Below are positions 43,136 to 52,263 of a stretch of DNA of 64,000 bases, piece after piece. This stretch comes from Bedellia somnulentella. Its lineage: Eukaryota; Arthropoda; Insecta; Lepidoptera; Bedelliidae. Numbering within the stretch: position 1 is the stretch's first letter; every line of letters starts with the position of its first letter. A model generated the notes under the pieces. That model was not told the origin of the DNA. It ran no database searches and saw only the letters and a program-made list of their open reading frames with translations. Position numbers and translations under genes: made by a program. The stretch is taken from NCBI GenBank assembly GCA_963576735.1, contig OY755196.1:6305912-6369911 (forward strand), given 5' to 3'.

Positions 43136-43251
43136 GTTAGGCGTTTTCAACATTTGCATTCTATCTGAAAAGGTAGACAAGTGGCCTTCCGAATTAGTAA
43201 AAATTCGGAGGTAGGAAAAGCAAACACTACTTAAATGTGTAAAAGAAATAA

Positions 43252-43398
43252 AAGGATAGAAGAATTTCGCGCTGGCAGCCATTGACACGGTAGCTCAATT
43301 GGCAGAGCGACGGGGGCGTATACCCGAGGTCGCGGATTCGATTCCCGCCTGTGTCGAAATTTTTCTTTCCTTTAATTATTCTTTATTTATTAGTACAT
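43252..43398 (+). repeat. tRNA-like repeat (third short family), with cloverleaf
   Basis: 43,282-43,354 folds as a tRNA-like cloverleaf. The acceptor GACACGG pairs with CTGTGTC, the D stem GCTC with GAGC, and the T arm is GCGGA-TTCGATT-CCCGC with one mismatch. A-box TAGCTCAATTGG and B-box GATTCGATTCC are present. The anticodon arm (CGGG/CCCG around GGCGTATA) has an eight-base loop without the usual U33, and no other normal anticodon loop fits, so I call it tRNA-derived rather than a working tRNA. A leader (GGATAGAAGAATTTCGC) and a tail (TTTCCTTTAATTATTC) recur at 60.6-61.4 kb. Confidence 0.72.
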
Positions 43399-43400
43399 TT

Positions 43401-43555
43401 TGTAGGAATGTTATTCTACTATTATCTACTTATTTACAGAGGTAAATCGAGAGAAAATCAATTTAAGTTAAAGAGGATATTTTATTACAAAGATTACTTG
43501 ACGCAGAGACAAAAAGTATATAAATTATATAAATGACATTTTAAGTTGACACAAC
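43401..43555 (-). repeat. Copia 3' LTR (variant U3)
   Basis: TGTAGGAATGTTATTCTAC through AAAGATTACTT (43,401-43,499) matches the other LTR almost exactly. Beyond it the sequence (GACGCAGAGACAAAAAG, ATGACATTTTAAGTTGACAC) is unrelated to the other LTR and leads into the end of pol. That unmatched part also occurs at 53,898-54,006. Confidence 0.7.
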
Positions 43556-43569
43556 AGCTCATGAATACT

Positions 43570-45024
43570 TCATGGAGTCTTGCGTTTCATTCTTCCATCA
43601 TCCTCTCCTGAACGCAAACCCATGGCTTTACAGCAAAAGTAATGTTTCGTTCGGTGAAGTCCTTTTGTAAGGACGTCAGCAACCATCTCGTCAGTATTCT
43701 TGTAGATGACTTCTATTTGCCGACTGGATACCTTTTCTCGGATGAAGTGATACCTCACATCAATATGTTTACTAAGGGCATGATAAACATCACTTCCTGA
43801 AAGCTTAATGGTACTTTGATTATCACAATACATTATAAGTGGCTGGTCCGTTAGTTCAGACCAGAGGTCACGGTGTAACTGGCCGAGCCATAGTGCCTCT
43901 TGAACTGCAGATGTTAGAGACATGTATTCTGCCTCTGTGGATGATAGAGCCACCGTCAACTGTCTTTTTGAAGCCCAACTTATAGCAGCTCCCTGAAATA
44001 GAAAAATATGACCGGTGCAAGAACGTCGGTCTTCAATATTTGATGCCCAGTCTGCATCACAATAACCAACAACATTGTTTTCATTCTTTTTGTATGTAAG
44101 TTTCATGTCTGATGTTCCTTTTAGGTATCTCAGTACTCTTTTTAATGCTATCCAGTGTTCTTTAGTTGGCTTGCTGTTGAAACGGCTTAACATATTCACT
44201 GCATATGTTATATCTGGTCTCGTACCTTGGGACAAATATAAAAGACATCCAACTGCTTCAAGATATGGTATATTAATGCAGATTTCATTATCACTCTTGG
44301 CCGGTATCAACTTCATGCTGACATCACAAGGCGTGTTGACTGCTTTGCTTTCTGCCATTCCAAAGCGTTGTAATATTTTCTCAATGTACAACGACTGATC
44401 TAAAAAAATTTCATCCTTTTTACTTGTAATTTTCAAACCAATACAAAATTTGGCTTCTCCTAGATCTTTCATTTTAAATTTTTGAGATAGTTTTTCTTTT
44501 ACAGTATTCACAGTTCCTTCTCTGCTGTAAAAGAACAATAAATCATCGACATATAATGTTATAAACAGTATGTCGCTTCCGTTTATGCAATAATATATGC
44601 AAGGATCAACTTTACTGCGTGACAATCCAATATCATGAAGTGCAGTATTCAATTTTATATTCCACTGTCGGCTCGCTTGTTTCAGACCATAGATGGATTT
44701 TTTAAGGCGACATACACTGTTGCTGTCCTTCTCATATAACGGTGGCTGAGTCATGTAAAGTTCCTCCTCTACATCTCCTTGCAAAAATGCTGAAATAGCA
44801 TCCATTTGATGGATTCTGAGATCATACTTGGCTGCTGTAGCTACTAGATATCTGAGGGAAGGGTAGCGGACCACTGGGGCAAATACTTCTTGATAGTCAA
44901 TATCTTTTCGCTGCTTATACCCTTTTATCACTAGTCTGGCTTTATGTTTTACAATCTCTCCATTTTCATTCCTTTTAGTTTTGTACACCCACTTGCAGGG
45001 TATGGCTCTCTTTCCATTAGGCAA
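43570..45024 (-). CDS. Copia pol: reverse transcriptase and RNase H
   Basis: A 484-codon open frame. MPNGKRAIPCKWVYKTKRNE (RT start), KARLVIKGYKQRKDIDYQE, then YDLRIHQMDAISAFLQGDVE (motif A, catalytic Asp) come first. KSIYGLKQASRQWN and ITLYVDDLLFF (catalytic YVDD) follow, then LYLSQGTRPDITYAVNMLSR. RNase H: VGYCDADWASNIEDRRSCTG, SSTEAEYMSLTSAVQEALWL, YCDNQSTIKL, SKHIDVRYHFIRE, VADVLTKGL. This half looks catalytically complete. Upstream the same frame continues through two in-frame stops (about 45,043 and 45,088) into the integrase C-terminal region, so the polyprotein cannot be made whole. It reverse-transcribes the element RNA inside virus-like particles. Confidence 0.93.
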   Translation of the reverse strand: MPNGKRAIPCKWVYKTKRNENGEIVKHKARLVIKGYKQRKDIDYQEVFAPVVRYPSLRYLVATAAKYDLRIHQMDAISAFLQGDVEEELYMTQPPLYEKDSNSVCRLKKSIYGLKQASRQWNIKLNTALHDIGLSRSKVDPCIYYCINGSDILFITLYVDDLLFFYSREGTVNTVKEKLSQKFKMKDLGEAKFCIGLKITSKKDEIFLDQSLYIEKILQRFGMAESKAVNTPCDVSMKLIPAKSDNEICINIPYLEAVGCLLYLSQGTRPDITYAVNMLSRFNSKPTKEHWIALKRVLRYLKGTSDMKLTYKKNENNVVGYCDADWASNIEDRRSCTGHIFLFQGAAISWASKRQLTVALSSTEAEYMSLTSAVQEALWLGQLHRDLWSELTDQPLIMYCDNQSTIKLSGSDVYHALSKHIDVRYHFIREKVSSRQIEVIYKNTDEMVADVLTKGLHRTKHYFCCKAMGLRSGEDDGRMKRKTP

Positions 45025-45087
45025 GTCAGTGAGAATCTACGTATCATTCTCTAACAGTGACTCATATTCTACATCCATGGCATCTCT

Positions 45088-45814
45088 TCATTGCTGAGCT
45101 AGCTCGCTTCCCAATGCTTCTTTAGTACTCTGAGGATCACAGTCGAGCACACTCATTGTGGATTCATTGTTTAAACATATGTATGGCACAGGATCTGATT
45201 GATTGGCTTGTTCTCTTAACTGACTCCGTGTTCTCACTGTGACATTTATTGATGGTGACAATGGTCTGCTTGGTACAAAGTCTGTGTTTTCATATTCATC
45301 TGATAAACTAGAAACTTCAATAGTTGTATCTGCAACGGAATCATTCAATGAGACTCTATTATCATCATGGGTAAGTACAATTTCAACTGCAGATGGTTTT
45401 TGTGTACAAGTGGTATTTGGCTGATATTTTTCATTAATACATATTTTATCTTGAACGTTGTCGGTTTCTATGGAATATTTCGTATTTTGAACAGTATCTT
45501 CTAGAAATACAACATCTCTGCTCATTATGATTCGCTTAGTTTTCGGGTCTATGAACCTGAAGCCTTTTGTAGTATCACTGTACCCAACAAAAATTAACTC
45601 ACGTGATTTGGGGTCCCATTTCTGCCTCCTTTCATTAGGTACATGTACCATAGCTCGGCAGCCAAATACCTTCATGTGATTGATGCTGGGCTTTGATCCG
45701 GTCCATATCTCATATGGAGTGGCATCTGACGATAACCCCCGACAAGGAGAGCGATTCACAATGTATGCAGCAGTGGATATGGCTTCCGCCCAGTATTCTT
45801 TCTGTAAACATGCA
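45088..45814 (-). pseudogene. Copia integrase C-terminal region
   Basis: Continues integrase after the piggyBac insertion: ACLQKEYWAEAISTAAYIVN, RSPCRGLSSDATPYEIWTG, KVFGCRAMVHVPNERRQKWD and FVGYSDTTKGFRFIDPKT, then a Ser/Thr-rich linker. These are the usual Copia blocks after the DDE core. The frame ends in a TGA at 45,088 where tryptophan is normal for the family. Confidence 0.88.
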
Positions 45815-45818
45815 TTAA

Positions 45819-46797
45819 CCCTAGAAAGATAATCTGCGACTCTGAGGCGCACGCTAAACCTAAATAACGTCGTCTCTTTTCAACGGTCGCGCACCCGAAC
45901 CCATTCTTTCTTGTAATCTCATACGCCACCGAGTTGGACAGCGGGACGGAAGTGCGGAGTCGGTAAGTACTTTAGTTTCGCTGTTTTTAGAGGCCGATGC
46001 GCTCGCGAAGCGCAAGATTATCTTTTGTGTAACTTTAAACACTTTATGTGATGTACGATTTATTGCTTATTTTGTAACTTTATGTTGTTTTTACTTATAT
46101 TTTTATAATAATAATAAGTCAGTCAAGAACGAGAAGCCCTTGAACCGTAGGCAATATATGAAAATGTTGAGTAGTCAACTCACAGAACCCTGGATGAGAA
46201 GTCGATTGGGCAAACCGACCCTGAAACGTTCAGCCCGGACCGCTATACAGAGTGCATTGCCAATTTCTACTGAAGAAGTTCCTGAGGATGTCCAAAATGA
46301 ACCAGTGCCCAAGAAAAGGCGATATTGTGACATATGCACCTCGACAAAAAAGCGGATGTCAAAAATGACTTGCGCTGAGTGCAAGAAGTGTGTCTGTGGA
46401 GAGCACAAAAAAGATATCTGCATCTACTGCATATAATGTGGTAAATATTGGGCCAAAGTCTTTTATTTTTATAAGTAATTATGTTCTTATTAAAATAACA
46501 AAAATTTTGTAATTGTTATAAACGATTAAAAATAATTATAGCGTACTTATAAAGAAGTCTGTTTTTTTTTGTTAATTTTCTAAGAGGTTTAGAGTTTTTA
46601 GTATTTTTTCTAGAATAATAAAAAAAATTAAAAAAAAAATCCTTTTATTTCTTCAATAAAGTATGGAAGTGACGATCAAAAGAAATAATTATAATAAGCA
46701 AATCATTTACGACCACTAGGGGGGGTCACTATATCGTGCGCTCCAGAGGCGTAAGATTATCTTTCCCGCACATCAAAATATGATTATCTTTCTAGGG
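45819..46797 (+). mobile_element. Internally deleted piggyBac, TTAA-flanked, in Copia
   Basis: 979 bp. The left end CCCTAGAAAGATAATCTGCG and the right end reversed CCCTAGAAAGATAATCATAT sit between TTAA at 45,815-45,818 and 46,798-46,801. Both ends closely resemble the classic cabbage-looper piggyBac termini, including the left/right difference after AGATA. The inside keeps only the 3' end of the transposase. The Copia frame reads straight across the site if the element and one TTAA are removed. Confidence 0.95.
46128..46436 (+). pseudogene. piggyBac transposase C-terminal cysteine-rich domain
   Basis: The frame from about 46,128 to 46,436 encodes about 98 residues: RRQYMKMLSSQLTEPWMRSR, LGKPTLKRSARTAIQSAL, VPKKRRYCDICTS, MTCAECKKCVCGEHKKD and ICIYCI. 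This is the end of a piggyBac transposase with its C-terminal Cys/His finger, which binds the transposon's own terminal repeats. The whole catalytic DDD part is deleted, so the product alone cannot cut DNA. It is in the usual orientation relative to the 5' and 3' ends. The ATG at 46,140 may be fortuitous; whether the fragment is transcribed is unknown. Confidence 0.9.
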
Positions 46798-46801
46798 TTA
46801 A

Positions 46802-47222
46802 AAATCATACATTTCGCCTTTTCTACAAGTGTACGGTTCATTCGTTCTGCTAGCCCATTCTGCTCCGGAGTGTATGGATTTGAAGTTTGATGAATTATAC
46901 CTGCAGATCTCAGAAAATTATGGAAACTGTGGTTAACATATTCTTTACCATTATCTGACCGAAGAATCTTTATCTTTCTGTTTAACTCATTTTCCACCTG
47001 ATTTTTAAATTCCTTGAACTTTTCTAAGGCTTCACATTTGTGGGTCAACATATACACATACACTTTTCTGGAGTAATCATCTATAAAGGTGAGAAAATAC
47101 CTGGAACCTCCAATGGACTTGTTTTCCATAGGTCCACATATGTCTGAGTGGACGAGCTCTAGCAGTTCATATTCAAGAGAGCCATACCTGCATAGAAGTG
47201 GTGCACTCCTCGATGTGAACAT
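46802..47222 (-). pseudogene. Copia integrase core
   Basis: Minus strand: LLELVHSDICGPM (first Asp), YFLTFIDDYSRKVYVYMLTH, ILRSDNGKEYVNHSF (second Asp), and SNPYTPEQNGLAERMNRTLV (Glu). The DDE triad is complete. The zinc-binding HHCC domain before it is gone because of the deletion that fuses gag to this point. Reading stops at the piggyBac insertion. Confidence 0.9.
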
Positions 47223-47517
47223 AATTTATCGGGTCAACTAGCAGGATTATCTTAGACTTAGCCTTTTTATCTTTTTTCTCATCAACGTCGGTTCCTTCAA
47301 CACATTCCCAGAGCTCTTCATGCTCTAAATATGTTTGAACAGCAAACTTCCAGGTCGAGTAGTTGTTACGGCCAATTAATTTTTCGATGCTGAATGCATT
47401 TGACGACATGTCTTGATTGTTTTCAACAAATAACTTTATTGTACCGTTTGTTGAAATTTCTGCAATCAAGTTGTACCGAATGGCGGACAATAATTTTATC
47501 TTGTGATATTTTTGCAA
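47173..47517 (-). pseudogene. Copia gag, N-terminal part
   Basis: Contains FSIEKLIGRNNYSTWKFAVQ and YLEHEELWECVEG, the start of Copia-type gag (capsid-like). It is cut off at IEECTT, where the deletion joins integrase sequence in another frame. Nucleocapsid zinc knuckle and protease are missing. Confidence 0.8.
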
Positions 47518-47549
47518 TCACGCACTTAATACCTGAAATTTATTTAGAA

Positions 47550-47565
47550 CCACGCTCTGCTACCA
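47550..47565 (-). promoter_or_regulatory. Copia primer-binding site
   Basis: Directly next to the 5' LTR, the minus strand reads TGGTAGCAGAG, matching the complement of the 3' end of initiator tRNA-Met over 11 bases, then diverging. This fixes the LTR edge and element direction. Confidence 0.75.
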
Positions 47566-47762
47566 TGTAGGAATTTTATTCTACTATTATCTACTTATTG
47601 ACAGAGGTAAATCGAGAGAAAATCAATTTAAGTTAAAGAGGATATTTTATTACAAAGATTACTTTGAATTGAATTTTAATTGAATGGCAATTGTGTAAAC
47701 ATCTCTGACAGCGTCAAGTCATTGGAGTAAATCAAACAAACAAAATAATACGTATTCCAACA
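47566..47762 (-). repeat. Copia 5' LTR, 197 bp
   Basis: On the plus strand it runs TGTAGGAATTTT to GTATTCCAACA, imperfect inverted ends TG...CA. Next to the primer-binding site. The R-U5-like half matches the 3' LTR; the U3-like half does not. Confidence 0.8.
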
Positions 47763-48130
47763 TAAAAAAAAACCTTACGTTAAAATATATACATAACAAA
47801 TTGAATATTCGAAACAATTTAAAAAATATAATGTAAATATTATACTACAGAGAGAAGATGATGATGATGATGTGAGAAAAGTACCAGACATTACTTATTA
47901 CCATTAATGTAAGATATTGTATAAAGTTTGACTGCAGATACCTACGTACGGCACATACACATATACATGCAAACACACACATGTATCCCAAATATAATGT
48001 TGATTATATTTGGGATACATGTGTGTTGATTATGAAAAAACCAAAAATGTAAACCTTGAAAATTTTAGTATATTATAAATTAATATGATTTTCTTGAATA
48101 AAAGAAATAATTATATCTAAAACAATAGGA
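47763..48130. other. 3' UTR of the next LINE or spacer, with a perfect hairpin
   Basis: 47,974-48,027 is a perfect 25-bp inverted repeat (AACACACATGTATCCCAAAT and its complement) with a 4-nt loop GTTG. A GATGATGATGATG run at 47,859-47,873 may be the LINE tail on the minus strand. No coding. Confidence 0.55.
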
Positions 48131-48261
48131 TTTATATCATGGAGAAGTGCAGCAATCGAACATGGTAAATGAAATTTATGGGTGATTAACTGTTTTAAAA
48201 AATTTACATGATTGTACTTTGGGCAAGCAAAAAATATGTGATTAATGTCTCCGTCCTCTAG

Positions 48262-50460
48262 TCAACATTCACATAAACTAGAATTTAAAATTTTTATTTT
48301 ATGGAGATGCACAGGTACACAACAGTGACCAAGACGTAACCTACTAATCATCGACGAGTATTTTCTCCCCAAATATTTATGATTGCAAAACCAGGGCTTT
48401 GGGGGAATATTTTCTTGAATCCTTCCGTACGATGTACCTTTATATTTACTTGTTATACGCCATCTAGTTTGCCATCTTATTAGTAGGTCACGTCTCGGTT
48501 GCAAAGATAGGTCTTGAGCATATACTTCAAAGGGGACTCTGTCTCCACAAATGACCGCCTCCTTAGCTCCCTTGTCTGCTCTTTCATTTCCGTAGATGCC
48601 AACGTGACTTGGAATCCACGCAAAAGAAATGTTGAGCCCGAGCTTAATACAATTATTAATTAGTGATTTACATCGGAATAATAGAATATTGTGGGAACTT
48701 TCTTTAAATGGATTTGATGTTAATGAATGGAGAGAACTCAATGAATCTGTGAAGATGACAGAGTTTTTTAACTTAAAAAGGATTATGTATTTGATTGCCT
48801 CAATTAATCCTCTCGCCTACTCGCCTGTAAATACCCACTTTTATTCAAGAAAATCATATTAATTTATAATATATAATATAAAGGAGGACATTTAATTTTT
48901 TGTATTATATCATAGTTTTTATGATATACCGCAACACCCACGCAGCCTTCTTTGTCTAATTTAGAAGCATCTGTGAAAATGAGATCAAAACCCCTCCACA
49001 GATTATCAACTATGTTTAAAAACTTCTTTGCAGCAAATTGGTCGTTTTTGTTAATGCCGATGTTAAACTTCACTTGGGGAATTAGAAGGATCGATTCCAA
49101 GTCACAAAAGAATAGAGGAAATCTTGTTATTTTATGAATGCGATAATTTATATTATTTAATTTTGAATAACTTTTGACTAAGCAAGGGGGACTTTTATGT
49201 GTCCAATAGGGTGATGATGATACATATGAGGTAAGTAATTTTAATTTAGGAAACAAGGGGTGGTGATTATACTGGCATAAGCGAAGTAAAAATTTGTCCG
49301 AAAGAAATTGTCTCCGCAAATCAAGGGGTGGTTCTCCACATTCAACCTGTAATGCATTTTTGGGGCTTGATTTCATTGCTCCACAGATGATTCTCATAGC
49401 CCTCGTTTGGATTATTTTTTATTTCCAATCGAGACAACACTTGATGACTTGTTGGGGTCAAAAGAAATGACGCATAGTCCATCACACTTCTAATAGTTGC
49501 ATTATAAATCATTTTTAGATAAAAAGGATGAGCGCCCCACCAAGTACCAGCGAGACATCTGAGAATGTTCAGATTTTTTTCACATTTAGAAATAACGTGT
49601 TGTATGTGAGATTTGAATGTTAATTTAGAATCTAAAATCAAACCTAAAAATTTTATCTCATTTTTTACTGGAATGTTTGAGTTTGAAATATTGATGGAAA
49701 TATTTGGGATCTTTCTTTTTCGGCTAAATACAACAATGGTGCTTTTTGAGGGAGACAGATCCAGACCATGAAGGCTAAGCCAATCTGCAAGTGAAAAGAT
49801 ACCCTTGGAAACCATGCCAGCTGCCTCTTCCACGAAGGTATTGTTAGAGTAGAGCACAATATCATCAGCATATTGGAGTATTCTACAATGAGGAATAACT
49901 GACTTATGTAGATCAGATGTATAAATGTTAAACAGAAGTGGACTCAAGACCGATCCCTGTGGAAGTCCTTTGTATAAATTACGGGATTCAGACAGAGTCC
50001 CATTTATACAAAGGACGACCTTCCTACATGATAATGAATTTGATATAAATTTTATGAATTTAAATAATAGTTTTAAAGCATTTAATTTTGAAACTAAAAC
50101 AGGTAAAAGAACATTATCATATGCGGAGGCAATATCTAAAAAACCGGCTACGATACTTTCATTTCTAGAAAAGGCTAAACGTATGTCTGTCGTAAATATA
50201 GACAAACTATCTAAGGTGCTTTTACCTTTTCTAAAACCATACTGCGAATTTGGAAGGAGACCAAGATGCTCAATTATCCATTCAAGTCTGTTTTTAACTA
50301 AGTGTTCGGCTATTTTCATGAGGACGCTGGACATGGCAATTGGACGATAGTTTGAGGCAACTTCAGGATCCTTCCCAGTTTTCAAAATGGTTACAACTAA
50401 CTGTGTTTTTAAGTGGTTAGGTACCATCCCAAAATCTAAAATCTCATTAATTAAATTCAA
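48262..50460 (-). pseudogene. LINE ORF2: RT and RNase H part
   Basis: RT in 50,460-49,342: DPEVASNYRPIAMSSVLMKI, YGFRKGKSTLDSLS, VAGFLDIASAYDNV (motif A), KGLPQGSVLSPLLFNIYTSD (motif B), ILQYADDIVLYSN (catalytic YADD) and IKFLGLILDSKLTFKSHI. After a frameshift near 49,400 the frame 49,397-48,864 holds LQVECGEPPLDLRRQFL and FDLIFTDASKLDKEGC, the first RNase H aspartate region. A further break leads to 48,741-48,262 with FAWIPSHVGIYGNERADKGA, the last RNase H aspartate region, then a Cys tail. RT plus RNase H places it in the I/R1/LOA-like group. Catalytic residues remain, but at least three frame breaks (about 50,460, 49,400 and 48,800) make it dead. Confidence 0.88.
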
Positions 50461-52263
50461 TTAGTATAGTTGACATGTTTCACCACAATTTACTAAAAAT
50501 GAATATGGCACACTGTCTATTCCCTGTGAGGAATCTTTAACAGAAGAAAGCACAAAAAGCAATTCTTTCATGCTGAATGGTTCTCCATATTTATTAAAAT
50601 TATGAGAAGGGACGCTGTACTGAGGATTTTGAGTAACAAAAGGAGGGGCTATTTTATCCAAAAAACTATCAATCCACGTGGCGAAGTCGGACATAGAGGC
50701 GGAGAGTTATGAAATGCACCTCTGAATTTTTTTATTTGTTTCCAAACGGTGTAAGCAGGTGTGGTTGGAGAAATAGATGAACAAAATGATTTCCAACCAT
50801 CAACTTTTTTTTTATTCAAAAAACATTTTGTCTCTGCGTTAATTTTGACAAACTGATTAAAATGCTCATCAGACATGCATATATTGTAATTATTTTCAGC
50901 TTCTTTTCTCTGCAGAACTGCTTTTAAACACTCATTGCCCCACCACGGTGGAGATCTACGTTTATTGTTACTATATGATTTCTGCGGAATGCACTGATCA
51001 GCTGCAGTTGTAAGACACTTAATAATTTCCTCTGTGCAATGATCTAAAGACAAATGATGAATGTTTGGTAGTTCTTTAATACGATCATCTACAATACTTG
51101 AAAATGTAATCCAATCAGTGGAATGATTAATTTTGTATTTGATTCTGGATTGGCTGATGTTAATATTGTTCTTATGGCGGAATGGTAATGAAATGAGGAT
51201 AGGGAAGTGGTCACTGCCAAAAGAACTATTCAGGACGGACCATGACATTGATGCAGCTAATCCAGCTAAAACCAATGTCAGATCCACAGCACTGAGATGC
51301 TCCCCAGGTCTTGTGCGTCTAGTTGGCGAACCATCGTTCAACATACACAGACCAAAATGGTCTAACATATTAAACAATGAATTCGCCAAACTATCCGTTT
51401 TACCACAACCCCACGCAGGGTGGTGAATGTTGAAATCACTCATAATAATGAATGGCCCGGATAGGTTAGAAAGAATTGCAGGCTTATTCCGTTTATCCAC
51501 CCTAAAAAATCCTCCCTAAGGCGGATATTCGGAAACGCGTGTCCGTCTATCCACCCTGAACGGGGTGGATATCCGGAATGCATATAATATGGTTCTTCCG
51601 ATTTTCTACCCTGCCTACGTACAGTCATTTACAGAAAAAAGACTAAGTTTGTAAGATATTTTTATTCAAACTGTAAGTAAGAAAGTAGGTATGTTTATCT
51701 TAAGTATTTTAATGTTCACGATGTTCCTTGGACCCATTTTGTGTTGTGTATGTTTCTGTAAATTACTGTACTTGGGGTAAAAAATCGGAAGAACCATATT
51801 ATATGCATTGCAAATATCCACCCCGTTCAGGGTGGATAGACGAACACGCGTTTCCGAATATCCGCCTTAGGGAGGATTTTTTAGGGTGGATAAACGGAAT
51901 AAGCCGAATTGCATATATATTGTTAATAATTAATGATGATGGTTTTGGTATATACAATGAAATAATGTAAATATTATACAAATGAATAATAACCAATGAC
52001 CAATCACCGATGGGCGTAGTGTGCACCCTTTTGGAAATAAGGTCATTAGAAATTAGGATGGCAGAGCCACCATAACCATTGATTTTATCATCTCTGAAAC
52101 ATTGGTAGCCGGAAATCTTAAAAGGAGATTCCGGCTTAAGCCAAGTCTCAGAGATAGCAAATATTGATGGTTTATATTTATTAACGAGAAAGTATATGTC
52201 ATGTTGTTTGCTACGAACGCTCTGAGCGTTCCACTGTAAAGCCGTCTGAAGCAGCTGATCCAT
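50461..52263 (-). pseudogene. LINE ORF2: apurinic-type endonuclease and linker
   Basis: Starts MDQLLQTALQWNAQSVRSK at 52,263, overlapping the end of ORF1 by about 50 bp. FAISETWLKPESPFKISGYQ (catalytic Glu) and GYGGSAILIS follow. After the MITE come IIMSDFNIHHPAWGC (SDFN motif), LSAVDLTLV and FGSDHFPILISL (SDH motif), so EEP-type endonuclease motifs are all present. The linker frames 51,472-50,649 and 50,694-50,461 include SPPWWGNECLKAV and IDSVPYSF. Breaks near 50,690 and at the TAG at 50,461. The enzyme would nick target DNA to prime reverse transcription. Confidence 0.87.
51481..51905. mobile_element. 425-bp foldback MITE with 8-bp target duplication
   Basis: GGCTTATTCCGTTTATCCAC at one end and its complement at the other; inverted arms of about 125 bp with a short unrelated centre. 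GAATTGCA is duplicated at 51,473-51,480 and 51,906-51,913. The endonuclease frame is continuous if the element and one duplication are removed. GG ends with an 8-bp duplication could fit Merlin-like or hAT-like elements; no transposase is available to decide. Confidence 0.88.

Larger units (their letters stand above)
43401..47762 (-). mobile_element. Copia-type LTR retrotransposon, split by piggyBac
   Basis: The element reads on the minus strand from the 5' LTR at 47,566-47,762 to the 3' LTR from 43,401. Contents: gag start, integrase, RT and RNase H in Ty1/Copia order. An internal deletion near 47,200 joins gag to integrase, removing the nucleocapsid and protease. A piggyBac derivative sits at 45,819-46,797. 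No target duplication is recognisable, and the two LTRs differ in their U3 parts. Confidence 0.9.

Noticed and set aside
43282..43354. Functional tRNA gene
   Set aside because: The anticodon arm cannot be drawn with a normal seven-base loop and U33, the T stem has a mismatch, and the unit is repetitive with conserved leader and tail.
47855..47880. GAT repeat run as a coding poly-aspartate tract
   Set aside because: No surrounding frame. More likely a simple repeat tail of the minus-strand LINE.
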